Notes: generated from the letters alone by a model not told the origin. 6,525 nt of DNA from Desulfuromonadaceae bacterium (GCA_024636225.1 JAGXHN010000009.1:1-6525); one strand, 5' to 3'. Shown: positions 1 through 5,701, counted from the stretch's first letter. Numbers and translations are program-made.

Positions 1-63
1 CATTGACCACGCCGCCTCTCCAAGCATAAGAACATGCCTCCCGCAGGGAAGAGCCATTTTTTG

Positions 64-97
64 CTTACTTTTTGTTGGCGTCTGGACAAAAAGTAAG
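64..97. repeat. Perfect 12-bp inverted repeat (stem-loop)
   Basis: CTTACTTTTTGT (64-75) and ACAAAAAGTAAG (86-97) are perfect reverse complements around a 10-base loop (TGGCGTCTGG). The stem is AT-rich and lacks a 3' U-run on either strand, so it is not a classic terminator. It resembles short dispersed intergenic palindromes of many proteobacteria, which I recall only loosely. It could serve as an mRNA 3' end stabiliser for mtaB. Confidence 0.7.
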
Positions 98-104
98 GCG
101 CAAA

Positions 105-122
105 GTCGGGGCGCGTCCCGAC
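105..122. repeat. Short GC-rich inverted repeat
   Basis: GTCGGG (105-110) and CCCGAC (117-122) pair perfectly around a 6-base loop (GCGCGT). It lies 7 bases right of the 64-97 stem-loop and may belong to the same composite palindromic element. Confidence 0.55.
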
Positions 123-130
123 ATGAAATC

Positions 131-160
131 GTCATTCCCGAAGCGCTTCTGATCGGGAAT
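131..160. repeat. REP-like palindromic element, copy 1
   Basis: The sequence starts GTCATTCCCGAAGCG. ATTCCCGA (134-141) pairs perfectly with TCGGGAAT (153-160) around an 11-base loop. A second, altered copy lies 57 bases to the right. Repeats beginning GTCATTCCCG are widespread as extragenic palindromes in proteobacteria, so this is probably one of a genome-wide family. Confidence 0.65.
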
Positions 161-187
161 TGCGTTTGTAAAGGTTGAAACTATCTT

Positions 188-213
188 GTCATTCCCGAAG
201 CGATTTTGATCGC
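188..213. repeat. REP-like element, copy 2 with altered right arm
   Basis: The first 15 bases (GTCATTCCCGAAGCG) are identical to copy 1, and the next ten differ at two positions. The right arm continues as CGCGCAG where copy 1 has CGGGAAT, so the outer stem cannot form. Instead GCGAT (200-204) and ATCGC (209-213) can form a small 5-bp hairpin. It begins 31 bases past the mtaB stop. Confidence 0.55.
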
Positions 214-243
214 GCAGCTGAAACCGTGCAATAAAATCTCGAA

Positions 244-1551
244 TCAATCGAGCAGACGCCCAACCAGACCATTCGCACCGAAACGCTCAACTTCAAGCTG
301 AACCAGATCCCCCGCTTGTATCCCGGTCCCCTGAAACGACACCGGGAGATAATGCCGGGTCATCCCTTTTTGAATAGCATTCTGCCGCGAATGCTCCACG
401 ATCACCTCAACCGTTTTGCCGACAAACGAGAGCGCATACTCCTGCTGCCGTTGATCTGAAAGAGCTCGTAAAAGCGCAGCGCGCTCCCGCGCGATGTGCT
501 GTGGAATCTGCTTCGGCATTGTCGCAGCCGGTGTCCCCTCCCTTTTACTGAATGGAAAAACATGCAGGCTGCTGATCGGCAGCGATTCAACCAGGGCGAG
601 AGTATTATTAAACTCCGCATCGGTCTCACCGGGAAAACCGGTAATCAGATCAAGGCCAAGAGAGATGTCAGGAATTGCCGCAACGATCGCCGCGACCAGT
701 TGGCGAAAATCGTCGCCAGTGTAATGACGATTCATCCGTTTCAACACAACATTATCGCCGGATTGCAGAGGGATGTGCAGATGCGGACAGATGATCCGTG
801 AGGCGGCAATCGCTTCGATCAGCTCAGGATGGATTTCGTTCGGCTCAATCGAACCGAGACGCAGCCGCAAAAGATCGGTCTCGGTTTCAATCCGTCTGAG
901 CAGAGACAAAAGCGAGTCGGGAGGCGAAAAATCGAGGCCGTAACCGCCGATATGTATTCCGGTCAGAACAATTTCATGAAACCGCTGTGTGACCAGGCTC
1001 TTGACCTGTTCAATAACCTGATCGACTGGTACCGAACGACTCCGCCCACGCGCGTAGGGGATGATGCAGTAAGAGCAGTAGGCGTCACACCCATTCTGGA
1101 TCTGAATATAGGCACGACTCCGTTCGGCATAACTGATCAGAGTCGGAACTCTGGCAGACCGGACCGTCTCAATATCCGACACATCAACCGTTACCCCTTC
1201 AGCGAACGGGGAGAGGCTCTCCAGTCGTTCGAGAAAGTCATGTTTCTCTTCATTCCCGAGAATCAGGCTGACTTCCGGCAGAGCCGCCAACGCATCGGGA
1301 TCGACCTGGGCATAACAACCGGTGACCACCACCCGACAGGCAGGATTCAGACGACGGGCACGACGAATGATATTGCGCGACTGAGCATCGGTCGCAGCCG
1401 TGACCGTACAGGTATTCACAATCACCAGATCAGCCGCCTGGGCAAACGGGACGATGGTATAACCGGCCTGTTGCAGCCGCTCCTGCATTGCCGCAGATTC
1501 AAACTGATTGGTCTTGCAACCGAGCGTGCTGAAGGAGACCCGTTGACTCAC
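244..1551 (-). CDS. mtaB: tRNA t6A37 methylthiotransferase MtaB
   Basis: MtaB is a radical-SAM enzyme that adds a methylthio group to t6A37 of ANN-decoding tRNAs, giving ms2t6A. The 435-residue protein has three parts. The N-terminal UPF0004 domain carries C12 ([10 protein letters not shown]), C48 (VNTCTVT) and C79 (VTGCY) for an auxiliary [4Fe-4S] cluster. The radical-SAM barrel has the CxxxCxxC motif at C155, C159 and C162 (GCDAYCSYC), plus [14 protein letters not shown] and GFPGE. A TRAM RNA-binding domain spans about 376-435. [11 protein letters not shown] and TGIHIGGYG favour MtaB over MiaB or RimO. Translation starts at GTG 1551, overlapping the mnmA stop, with GGAGG 9 bases upstream (1561-1565) inside mnmA. 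It depends on Fe-S clusters, linking it to the iscU system upstream. It is the last gene of the run. Confidence 0.94.
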   Translation of the reverse strand: MSQRVSFSTLGCKTNQFESAAMQERLQQAGYTIVPFAQAADLVIVNTCTVTAATDAQSRNIIRRARRLNPACRVVVTGCYAQVDPDALAALPEVSLILGNEEKHDFLERLESLSPFAEGVTVDVSDIETVRSARVPTLISYAERSRAYIQIQNGCDAYCSYCIIPYARGRSRSVPVDQVIEQVKSLVTQRFHEIVLTGIHIGGYGLDFSPPDSLLSLLRRIETETDLLRLRLGSIEPNEIHPELIEAIAASRIICPHLHIPLQSGDNVVLKRMNRHYTGDDFRQLVAAIVAAIPDISLGLDLITGFPGETDAEFNNTLALVESLPISSLHVFPFSKREGTPAATMPKQIPQHIARERAALLRALSDQRQQEYALSFVGKTVEVIVEHSRQNAIQKGMTRHYLPVSFQGTGIQAGDLVQLEVERFGANGLVGRLLD

Positions 1552-2621
1552 GCGATCCAGCCTCCGCCGACAACAAGATCACCGTCATAAAAAACAGCCG
1601 CCTGTCCCGGTGTGATACCGGACTGCGGCTGACTCAAAACAACTCTGGCCCGACCATCTGCCAGCGGCGTCACCTCTGCTGGAATCTCCTTGTGCTGATA
1701 ACGGATACGACAATCGACCGTAACGGTCGTTTCAGGAGGGGAGATATGCCAGTTCACTGCATACAATTCAAATTCCGTGCTCAAGAGATCGCCCTTCTCG
1801 CCGACAATAACCCGATTGGTCGCAGCATCGATCCTGACAACATAAAGCGGCTGTGGCCAGCTCAGTCCGAGCCCTTTGCGCTGACCGATCGTGTAACGAT
1901 AGATCCCCTGATGACGGCCAAGCACTTTGCCGCTGACATGAACGATCTCGCCATCAGACAGGCCGACGCCCCGTTCCTGTTCCAGAAAGCTGACATAATC
2001 GCCGTCCGGGACAAAACAGATATCCTGACTTTCAGCCTTCTCTGCCACAGTCAGATTAAAACGGGCTGCATGCCTGCGCACCTCCTCCTTGGTCATACCG
2101 CCGAGGGGGAAACGGACTTCGGTCATCTGGTCACGCGTTAAGGTAAAGAGAAAATAAGTCTGATCCTTGCTCTGATCGACCCCTTTCAACAGCCGGTAAC
2201 GCCCATCGATCTTTTCGATGCGTGCATAATGCCCCGTCGCCAGATAATCGGCCTGCAGTTCCCTCGCTCGCTGCAACAGACGTTCAAATTTCAATTTCTG
2301 ATTGCACAAAACACACGGATTCGGTGTCCGGCCAGCAAAATAATCGTCACAAAAACTCTCAACAACCATCGATCTGAAATCCGCTTCGAAATTCACAATA
2401 TAAAATGGAATCCCGAGAGTTTCCGCGACCCGCCGGGCATCATAAACATCATCGAGCGAGCAGCAACTGCCGGTCTGATTTTCATCGGCCTGGCTGTAAT
2501 CCCAGATCTGCATGGTCATGCCGATGACTTCATACCCCTGCTCCTGGAGCAGGGCGGCCGTCACCGACGAATCGACCCCGCCGCTCATCGCCACAACAAC
2601 ACGTTTTTTTTGACCGTTCAT
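1548..2621 (-). CDS. mnmA: tRNA-specific 2-thiouridylase MnmA
   Basis: MnmA adenylates U34 of Lys, Glu and Gln tRNAs and replaces the C2 oxygen with sulfur, giving s2U34. The 357-residue protein starts [15 protein letters not shown]. The ATP-binding PP-loop SGGVDS covers residues 13-18. The catalytic cysteines correspond to C106 (NPCVLCN; E. coli C102) and C202 ([13 protein letters not shown]. coli C199). C103 gives a CxxC motif where E. coli has DxxC (NPDILC). The tRNA-recognition stretch TGHYARIE and the C-terminal beta-barrel (about 280-357) are present, so the protein is full length. Its sulfur probably originates from the nearby iscS; no tus genes are visible. The gene follows the iscU terminator and overlaps mtaB by 4 bases (GTGA), implying translational coupling. 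Confidence 0.95.
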   Translation of the reverse strand: MNGQKKRVVVAMSGGVDSSVTAALLQEQGYEVIGMTMQIWDYSQADENQTGSCCSLDDVYDARRVAETLGIPFYIVNFEADFRSMVVESFCDDYFAGRTPNPCVLCNQKLKFERLLQRARELQADYLATGHYARIEKIDGRYRLLKGVDQSKDQTYFLFTLTRDQMTEVRFPLGGMTKEEVRRHAARFNLTVAEKAESQDICFVPDGDYVSFLEQERGVGLSDGEIVHVSGKVLGRHQGIYRYTIGQRKGLGLSWPQPLYVVRIDAATNRVIVGEKGDLLSTEFELYAVNWHISPPETTVTVDCRIRYQHKEIPAEVTPLADGRARVVLSQPQSGITPGQAAVFYDGDLVVGGGWIA

Positions 2622-2626
2622 CTGAT

Positions 2627-2630
2627 CTCC
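2627..2630 (-). promoter_or_regulatory. Ribosome binding site that fixes the mnmA start
   Basis: GGAG on the minus strand is 5 bases before ATG at 2621. The open frame continues upstream to 2696, but that part would translate the terminator hairpin and matches nothing expected of MnmA. Confidence 0.75.
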
Positions 2631-2640
2631 AACCGTAATG

Positions 2641-2690
2641 ACCAAAAACAAAACAAGAGAGGGCCGCACAATGCAGGGCCCTCTTTGTTT
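2641..2690 (-). terminator. Rho-independent terminator after iscU
   Basis: Arms 2651-2665 and 2677-2690 pair with a single one-base bulge (14-15 bases per arm, GC-rich GAGGGCC at the top). The intervening 11 bases may form a further three-base-pair tip (GCA/TGC). On the minus strand the stem is followed by a T-rich run (TTGTTTTGTTTTTGG), and no T-run follows on the plus strand, so it acts on leftward transcription. The mnmA start is only about 30 bases beyond the stem. Confidence 0.85.
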
Positions 2691-2717
2691 AAACATCGAT
2701 CATCGAAAAAAGAGCCG

Positions 2718-3086
2718 TTAAGCTGATTTTCCCCGGTAATTTTTAATCGCCTCATGCAGTGCGTCCGCAGCCAGATTCGAGCAGTGCATCTTCTGCGCCG
2801 GCAGACCATCGAGTGCTTCGGATACAGCCTGATTGGTCAATGCAAGAGCCTCTTCAATCGTCTTGCCGATCGCCATCTCGGTCACCATCGAACTGGTCGC
2901 TATCGCCGCACCACAGCCGAAGGTTTTAAATTTCACATCCGTAATGACATTCTCGTCGACCTTCAGAAAAATCTTCATAATGTCGCCGCAAGAGGCATTG
3001 CCAACTTCACCAACACCATCGGCATTCTCAATTTCGCCGACATTTCTCGGGTTTGTAAAATGATCCATCACCTTATCACTGTACAT
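2718..3086 (-). CDS. iscU: Fe-S cluster assembly scaffold IscU
   Basis: IscU receives sulfur from IscS and iron to build a [2Fe-2S] cluster, which is passed to apo-proteins. The 122-residue protein is a single NifU N-terminal-type domain, close to the usual length of about 125-130. The three conserved cysteines are C33 (NASCGD, with D35), C58 (FGCGAAIATSS) and C102 (MHCSNLAADAL), next to H101. The loop that in E. coli IscU is LPPVK, the binding site of the chaperone HscA, reads LPAQK here, more like NifU proteins; no hscA, hscB, iscA or fdx lies in the window. No C-terminal NifU Fe-S domain is attached. The ATG at 3086 has AAGGAG 5 bases upstream (3092-3097). It is the last gene before the terminator at 2651-2690. 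Confidence 0.95.
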   Translation of the reverse strand: MYSDKVMDHFTNPRNVGEIENADGVGEVGNASCGDIMKIFLKVDENVITDVKFKTFGCGAAIATSSMVTEMAIGKTIEEALALTNQAVSEALDGLPAQKMHCSNLAADALHEAIKNYRGKSA

Positions 3087-3110
3087 AATATCTCCTTGAT
3101 TCCTTATCGG

Positions 3111-4322
3111 TCAGATCCGTTTAACCGTTTCACACATTTCACACGGTTCTGTTTTTTTACAATCGTACAGCGGACTCATATCGCGCAGACGTTGTACCGT
3201 GGCCGGCAGGACTTCCAGCACGAAGTCGATGTCCCCTTCGGTGGTCTCTGCTCCGAGACTGAACCGGGTGCTCGAATGGGCCAACGAAACTTCAACACAC
3301 ATCGCCCCCATTACGTGCGACGGTTCCAGAGAACCGGAGGTACAGGCCGAACCGCTTGAGGCGGCAATACCGTACATATCGAGATTCAACAGCAGCGATT
3401 CCCCTTCGATATAGGCAAAACTGATATTCAGGGAGTTCGGCAGACGGCGGTCACGATCCGGATGGCCGTTGAGTTTGTTATCCGGAACAGCATCGAGGAT
3501 CCCCTGCTCCAGCTTGTCGCGCAGACGCCGCATGTGCGCCGCATTCTCCACCAGGTGTTCCCCGGCCAGTTCACACGCCTTACCGAGACCGACGATACCG
3601 GCCACATTATGCGTTCCGGCCCGCCGCCCCCGTTCCTGGTGGCCACCATCAAGCAGTGGCGTCAGTCGCGTACCCCGTTTGATATAAAGAGCGCCGACCC
3701 CTTTTGGCGCACCGATTTTATGCCCGGACAGAACCAGCAGATGCACACCGGCCTTCTGCACATCGACCGGTAGTTTACCGACTGCCTGAACCGCATCGGT
3801 ATGAAAACGGATACCGTATTTAGCGGCTATTGCACCGATCTCGTTAATCGGATAGATATTGCCGGTTTCATTATTGGCCCACATGACTGATATGAGAATC
3901 GTCTGATCGGTGATCGCTTGTTCAAGCTCAGCCAGATTGAGCATTCCGTCTTTATCGACAGGGAGGTAGGTGATATTGAACCCTTTTTTCTCCAACCCTT
4001 TGCAGGTTTCAAGCACCGCCGGATGTTCGACCGTGGTCGTGATGATATGATTCCCCTTATCACGCAGCGCTTCAGCCGTCCCTTTGATCGCGTGGTTATC
4101 CCCTTCGCTCCCGCATGAAATAAAGACAATCTCGGCCGGGGCAGCGTTGATCAGCGTGGCAACCTGCTCCCGCGCCTTTTCAATCGCGCCACTGACTTCA
4201 CGACCGGCCCAATGTACACTCGACGGATTACCAAAAAAATCACGGTAAAAAGGGAGCATCACCTCAAAGACTTCCGGATGAACCGGAGTTGTCGCATTAT
4301 TATCCAGATAGATCCGTTTCAC
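3111..4322 (-). CDS. iscS: Cysteine desulfurase, NifS/IscS type
   Basis: This PLP enzyme converts cysteine to alanine and holds the sulfur as a persulfide for Fe-S assembly and tRNA thiolation. The 403-residue fold-type I aminotransferase begins KRIYLDNNATTP. H100 (VEHPAVLET) and D176/Q179 (HTDAVQA) contact the cofactor, K202 (SGHKIG) is the Schiff-base lysine, and C327 in SSGSACTSGSLEPSHV is the persulfide cysteine on the mobile loop. Loop sequence and placement assign it to group I (NifS/IscS), not SufS. The C-terminus carries an additional cysteine group C388, C394, C397 (CKKTEPCEMC). GTG 4322 is used; the frame extends to 4364 inside iscR but lacks family similarity there. It is directly followed by iscU after 24 bases, as expected for a donor-scaffold pair. 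Naming as iscS follows the neighbours iscR and iscU; the sequence is also close to nifS. Confidence 0.95.
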   Translation of the reverse strand: MKRIYLDNNATTPVHPEVFEVMLPFYRDFFGNPSSVHWAGREVSGAIEKAREQVATLINAAPAEIVFISCGSEGDNHAIKGTAEALRDKGNHIITTTVEHPAVLETCKGLEKKGFNITYLPVDKDGMLNLAELEQAITDQTILISVMWANNETGNIYPINEIGAIAAKYGIRFHTDAVQAVGKLPVDVQKAGVHLLVLSGHKIGAPKGVGALYIKRGTRLTPLLDGGHQERGRRAGTHNVAGIVGLGKACELAGEHLVENAAHMRRLRDKLEQGILDAVPDNKLNGHPDRDRRLPNSLNISFAYIEGESLLLNLDMYGIAASSGSACTSGSLEPSHVMGAMCVEVSLAHSSTRFSLGAETTEGDIDFVLEVLPATVQRLRDMSPLYDCKKTEPCEMCETVKRI

Positions 4323-4327
4323 GTTTA

Positions 4328-4333
4328 CTCCTC
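4328..4333 (-). promoter_or_regulatory. Ribosome binding site that fixes the iscS start
   Basis: GAGGAG on the minus strand is 5 bases before GTG at 4322. It sits in the 16-base gap after the iscR stop and supports a start giving the family-typical N-terminus (M/V)KRIYLDNNATTP, not the upstream in-frame codon at 4364 within iscR. Confidence 0.85.
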
Positions 4334-4338
4334 GAATT

Positions 4339-4791
4339 TCAGCGGTCATCACCGATGACAGCATTATAGTTACTGTTTTTTTGTCGCGCCTCTTCCGTCA
4401 GATCCGCCAGCGTCATCGACGCAAGAAACTGGCGAATACGTTCGCCGAGCCCTTGCCAGACTCCGTGTGTGACACAACGGGTATCATTCAGACAGCTACA
4501 CTGCCCTTCATCCAGACACGAGACAGGAACCAGCGTCTCCTCAACACTGTCGATGATCTGATCAACTCTGATCTGATCAGCGCTCCGGGCAAGAACATAC
4601 CCTCCCCCCGGTCCGCGCACGCTGTTGACAATATTTCCGCGACGCAGTTTAACGAACAACTGCTCCAGGTAAGAGAGAGAGATCTCCTCCCGTTCAGAAA
4701 TCTCACGAATTGAAACCGGAGTATCACCGACCGTCAGATTAAGACTGACCATAGCACGGACAGCATATTGAGCTTTGGTAGAAAGACGCAT
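4339..4791 (-). CDS. iscR: Rrf2-family Fe-S cluster regulator IscR
   Basis: IscR is a winged-helix repressor that carries a [2Fe-2S] cluster and reports Fe-S status. The 150-residue product begins MRLSTKAQYAVRAM, the typical Rrf2 start. The recognition region (about 28-60: SIREISEREEISLSYLEQLF) is followed by the wing RGPGGGYVLAR. E43, which in E. coli IscR discriminates between type 1 and type 2 sites, is present. Cluster ligands are C92, C98, C106 and H109 (CVTH); the E. coli set is C92, C98, C104 and H107, so the last two are shifted by two residues, and an additional C100 lies between. I chose ATG 4791; a GTG five codons upstream (4806) would overlap cysE and is less family-like. A predicted type 1 operator at 5624-5648 supports autoregulation. 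It sits 4 bases after cysE and 16 bases before iscS. Confidence 0.94.
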   Translation of the reverse strand: MRLSTKAQYAVRAMVSLNLTVGDTPVSIREISEREEISLSYLEQLFVKLRRGNIVNSVRGPGGGYVLARSADQIRVDQIIDSVEETLVPVSCLDEGQCSCLNDTRCVTHGVWQGLGERIRQFLASMTLADLTEEARQKNSNYNAVIGDDR

Positions 4792-4795
4792 AGTC

Positions 4796-5554
4796 TCAAT
4801 TCTCACCAGTCGGTGTCGTTTCGGTCACCTCGATAGTTTTTCGGACAGGTTTAACAGTTTTAACCGGCGCTGACTTTCGCTTGACGACAGGTTTCTTCTG
4901 ATCAGCCAGCGCCGATTTCAATTCTTTAATCTCGGCTTCCAGCTGCCGGACCTGATCAAACAGACACTCAATCGCCTTCGCCTGCGGATCAGGCATCCGC
5001 CCGTGTTCGAGATCGGCACGCAGCGGCTTATCAATCTGATCAGCCGAGACCACGATTTTACCCGGAATACCGACAACTGTGGAGTTGGGGGGAACCTCCT
5101 TGACCACCACGGAATTGGAACCGATCTTACTGTTTTCACCGACTACGAACGGGCCGAGAATTTTGGCCCCCGAGCCGATCACCACATTATCCCGCAGAGT
5201 CGGATGCCGTTTCTCCTTGGCCCAGGTCGTCCCACCAAGCGTCACACCGTGATAAAGGGTGCAGTTGTTGCCGATTTCGGCGGTTTCACCGATCACAACA
5301 CCCATCCCGTGATCGATAAAAAAACCTCTGCCGATACGAGCCCCGGGGTGAATTTCGATCCCGGTAAAAAAACGCCCGAGATGCGAGACAAAACGCCCGA
5401 GAAAAAAGAGTTTATACATCCACAAAGCGTGCGCCAGACGATAAAAAAGCATGGCATGAAATCCCGGATAGCAGAAAATAATTTCAAACTTGCTGCGCAC
5501 TGCCGGATCCCGCTCAAATACGACCTTGAAATCTTCACGCAAACTTTCAAACAC
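4796..5554 (-). CDS. cysE: Serine O-acetyltransferase
   Basis: CysE transfers acetyl from acetyl-CoA to L-serine, giving O-acetylserine, the carbon skeleton for cysteine synthesis in the cytoplasm. From the GTG start the protein has 252 residues. A short helical N-terminal region (1-60, starting [10 protein letters not shown]) is followed by left-handed beta-helix hexapeptide repeats (about 66-168). E67, H82 (IDHGMG) and H117 (RHP) correspond to E. coli D143, H158 and H193; Glu instead of Asp at the first is a mild change. The short N-terminal region resembles the compact Bacillus-type enzymes more than the 273-residue E. coli one. A predicted coiled coil (~193-218) and a Lys/Pro/Val-rich tail (~219-252) follow. 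The C-terminus is GEN and lacks the terminal Ile that inserts into CysK, so the classic cysteine synthase complex may not form. The frame is open to 5644, but those extra 30 codons translate the promoter. It is the first gene of the operon; its stop is 4 bases before iscR. Confidence 0.95.
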   Translation of the reverse strand: MFESLREDFKVVFERDPAVRSKFEIIFCYPGFHAMLFYRLAHALWMYKLFFLGRFVSHLGRFFTGIEIHPGARIGRGFFIDHGMGVVIGETAEIGNNCTLYHGVTLGGTTWAKEKRHPTLRDNVVIGSGAKILGPFVVGENSKIGSNSVVVKEVPPNSTVVGIPGKIVVSADQIDKPLRADLEHGRMPDPQAKAIECLFDQVRQLEAEIKELKSALADQKKPVVKRKSAPVKTVKPVRKTIEVTETTPTGEN

Positions 5555-5560
5555 ACGCTT

Positions 5561-5566
5561 CTCCTT
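5561..5566 (-). promoter_or_regulatory. Ribosome binding site that fixes the cysE start
   Basis: AAGGAG on the minus strand lies 6 bases before GTG at 5554. None of the upstream in-frame start candidates, including the TTG at 5644, has a comparable site, so this places translation initiation at 5554. Confidence 0.8.
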
Positions 5567-5615
5567 GTTCCATAGCAAGAGGGATAAGCTCCGTATCAGA
5601 TGACTATTTAAACGG

Positions 5616-5644
5616 TTTTTATCATACCTGAGTAAATCTGTCAA
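5616..5644 (-). promoter_or_regulatory. Predicted sigma70-type promoter of the cysE-iscR-iscS-iscU operon
   Basis: On the minus strand a perfect -35 box TTGACA (5639-5644) is followed, after 17 bases, by TAAAAA (5616-5621) as a weak -10 box; ATAAAA with a 16-base spacer is an equally plausible register. TATGAT (5621-5626) is a better -10 match but sits only 12 bases from the -35. Transcription would start near 5608-5612, giving a leader of about 55 bases before cysE. The IscR-like operator overlaps the -35 box and spacer, the usual arrangement for repression. The -35 assignment is firmer than the -10. Confidence 0.6.
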
Positions 5645-5648
5645 TTAT
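5624..5648 (-). promoter_or_regulatory. Predicted IscR type 1 operator
   Basis: This 25-base imperfect palindrome reads, on the minus strand, ATAATTGAC, a 7-base centre (AGATTTA), then CTCAGGTAT. Aligned by eye with the remembered E. coli type 1 consensus (ATASYYGACT...AGTCRRSTAT), it agrees at 22 of 25 positions; the mismatches are at positions 4, 10 and 17. It also resembles the E. coli iscR promoter site (TTGACCAATTTTACTCGGGA as I recall it). In E. coli, [2Fe-2S]-IscR binds such sites and represses the isc operon. Here the site covers the -35 box upstream of cysE, with iscR as the second gene, so negative autoregulation of the operon including cysE is predicted. Confidence 0.75.
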
Positions 5649-5701
5649 TTCAAAAGGTATTTTTACAGCGGTCAAATATGGGGAGAAAAGAGAGACAATC
5701 C

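Noticed and set aside
1..25. Start of another minus-strand gene at ATG 1-3
   Set aside because: A purine-rich GGAGAGG lies upstream, but at an unfavourable distance, and no coding sequence beyond the ATG is visible, so it cannot be supported.
36..62. Plus-strand terminator (CTCCC/GGGA stem followed by TTTTTT at 57-62)
   Set aside because: The stem is only 4-5 pairs with a bulge and the T-run is 7 bases away; no plus-strand gene ends here in the window. It is too weak to list.
131..213. CRISPR-like repeats
   Set aside because: There are only two imperfect copies, with one 30-odd-base interval and no further units or cas genes.
65..247. Minus-strand 60-codon frame in the intergenic region
   Set aside because: It consists mostly of translated palindromic repeats and has no plausible ribosome binding site or family resemblance.
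829..1590. Plus-strand open frame of about 253 codons antisense to mtaB
   Set aside because: It lies opposite a fully supported radical-SAM gene, its translation shows no recognisable domain, and it is explained by the codon bias of mtaB.
2622..2696. Extended N-terminus of MnmA starting at 2696
   Set aside because: It would translate the terminator hairpin; GGAG before ATG 2621 and the MnmA N-terminal pattern support the shorter form.
2229..2726. Plus-strand open frame of about 165 codons antisense to mnmA
   Set aside because: It crosses the mnmA start and the terminator and shows no family signature; it is a shadow frame.
2754..3359. Plus-strand open frame of about 201 codons antisense to iscU and iscS
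   Set aside because: It spans two real genes and their gap on the opposite strand without protein-like motifs.
4323..4364. Extended N-terminus of IscS starting at 4364
   Set aside because: It overlaps the end of iscR; GAGGAG before GTG 4322 and the KRIYLDNNATTP start fit the family.
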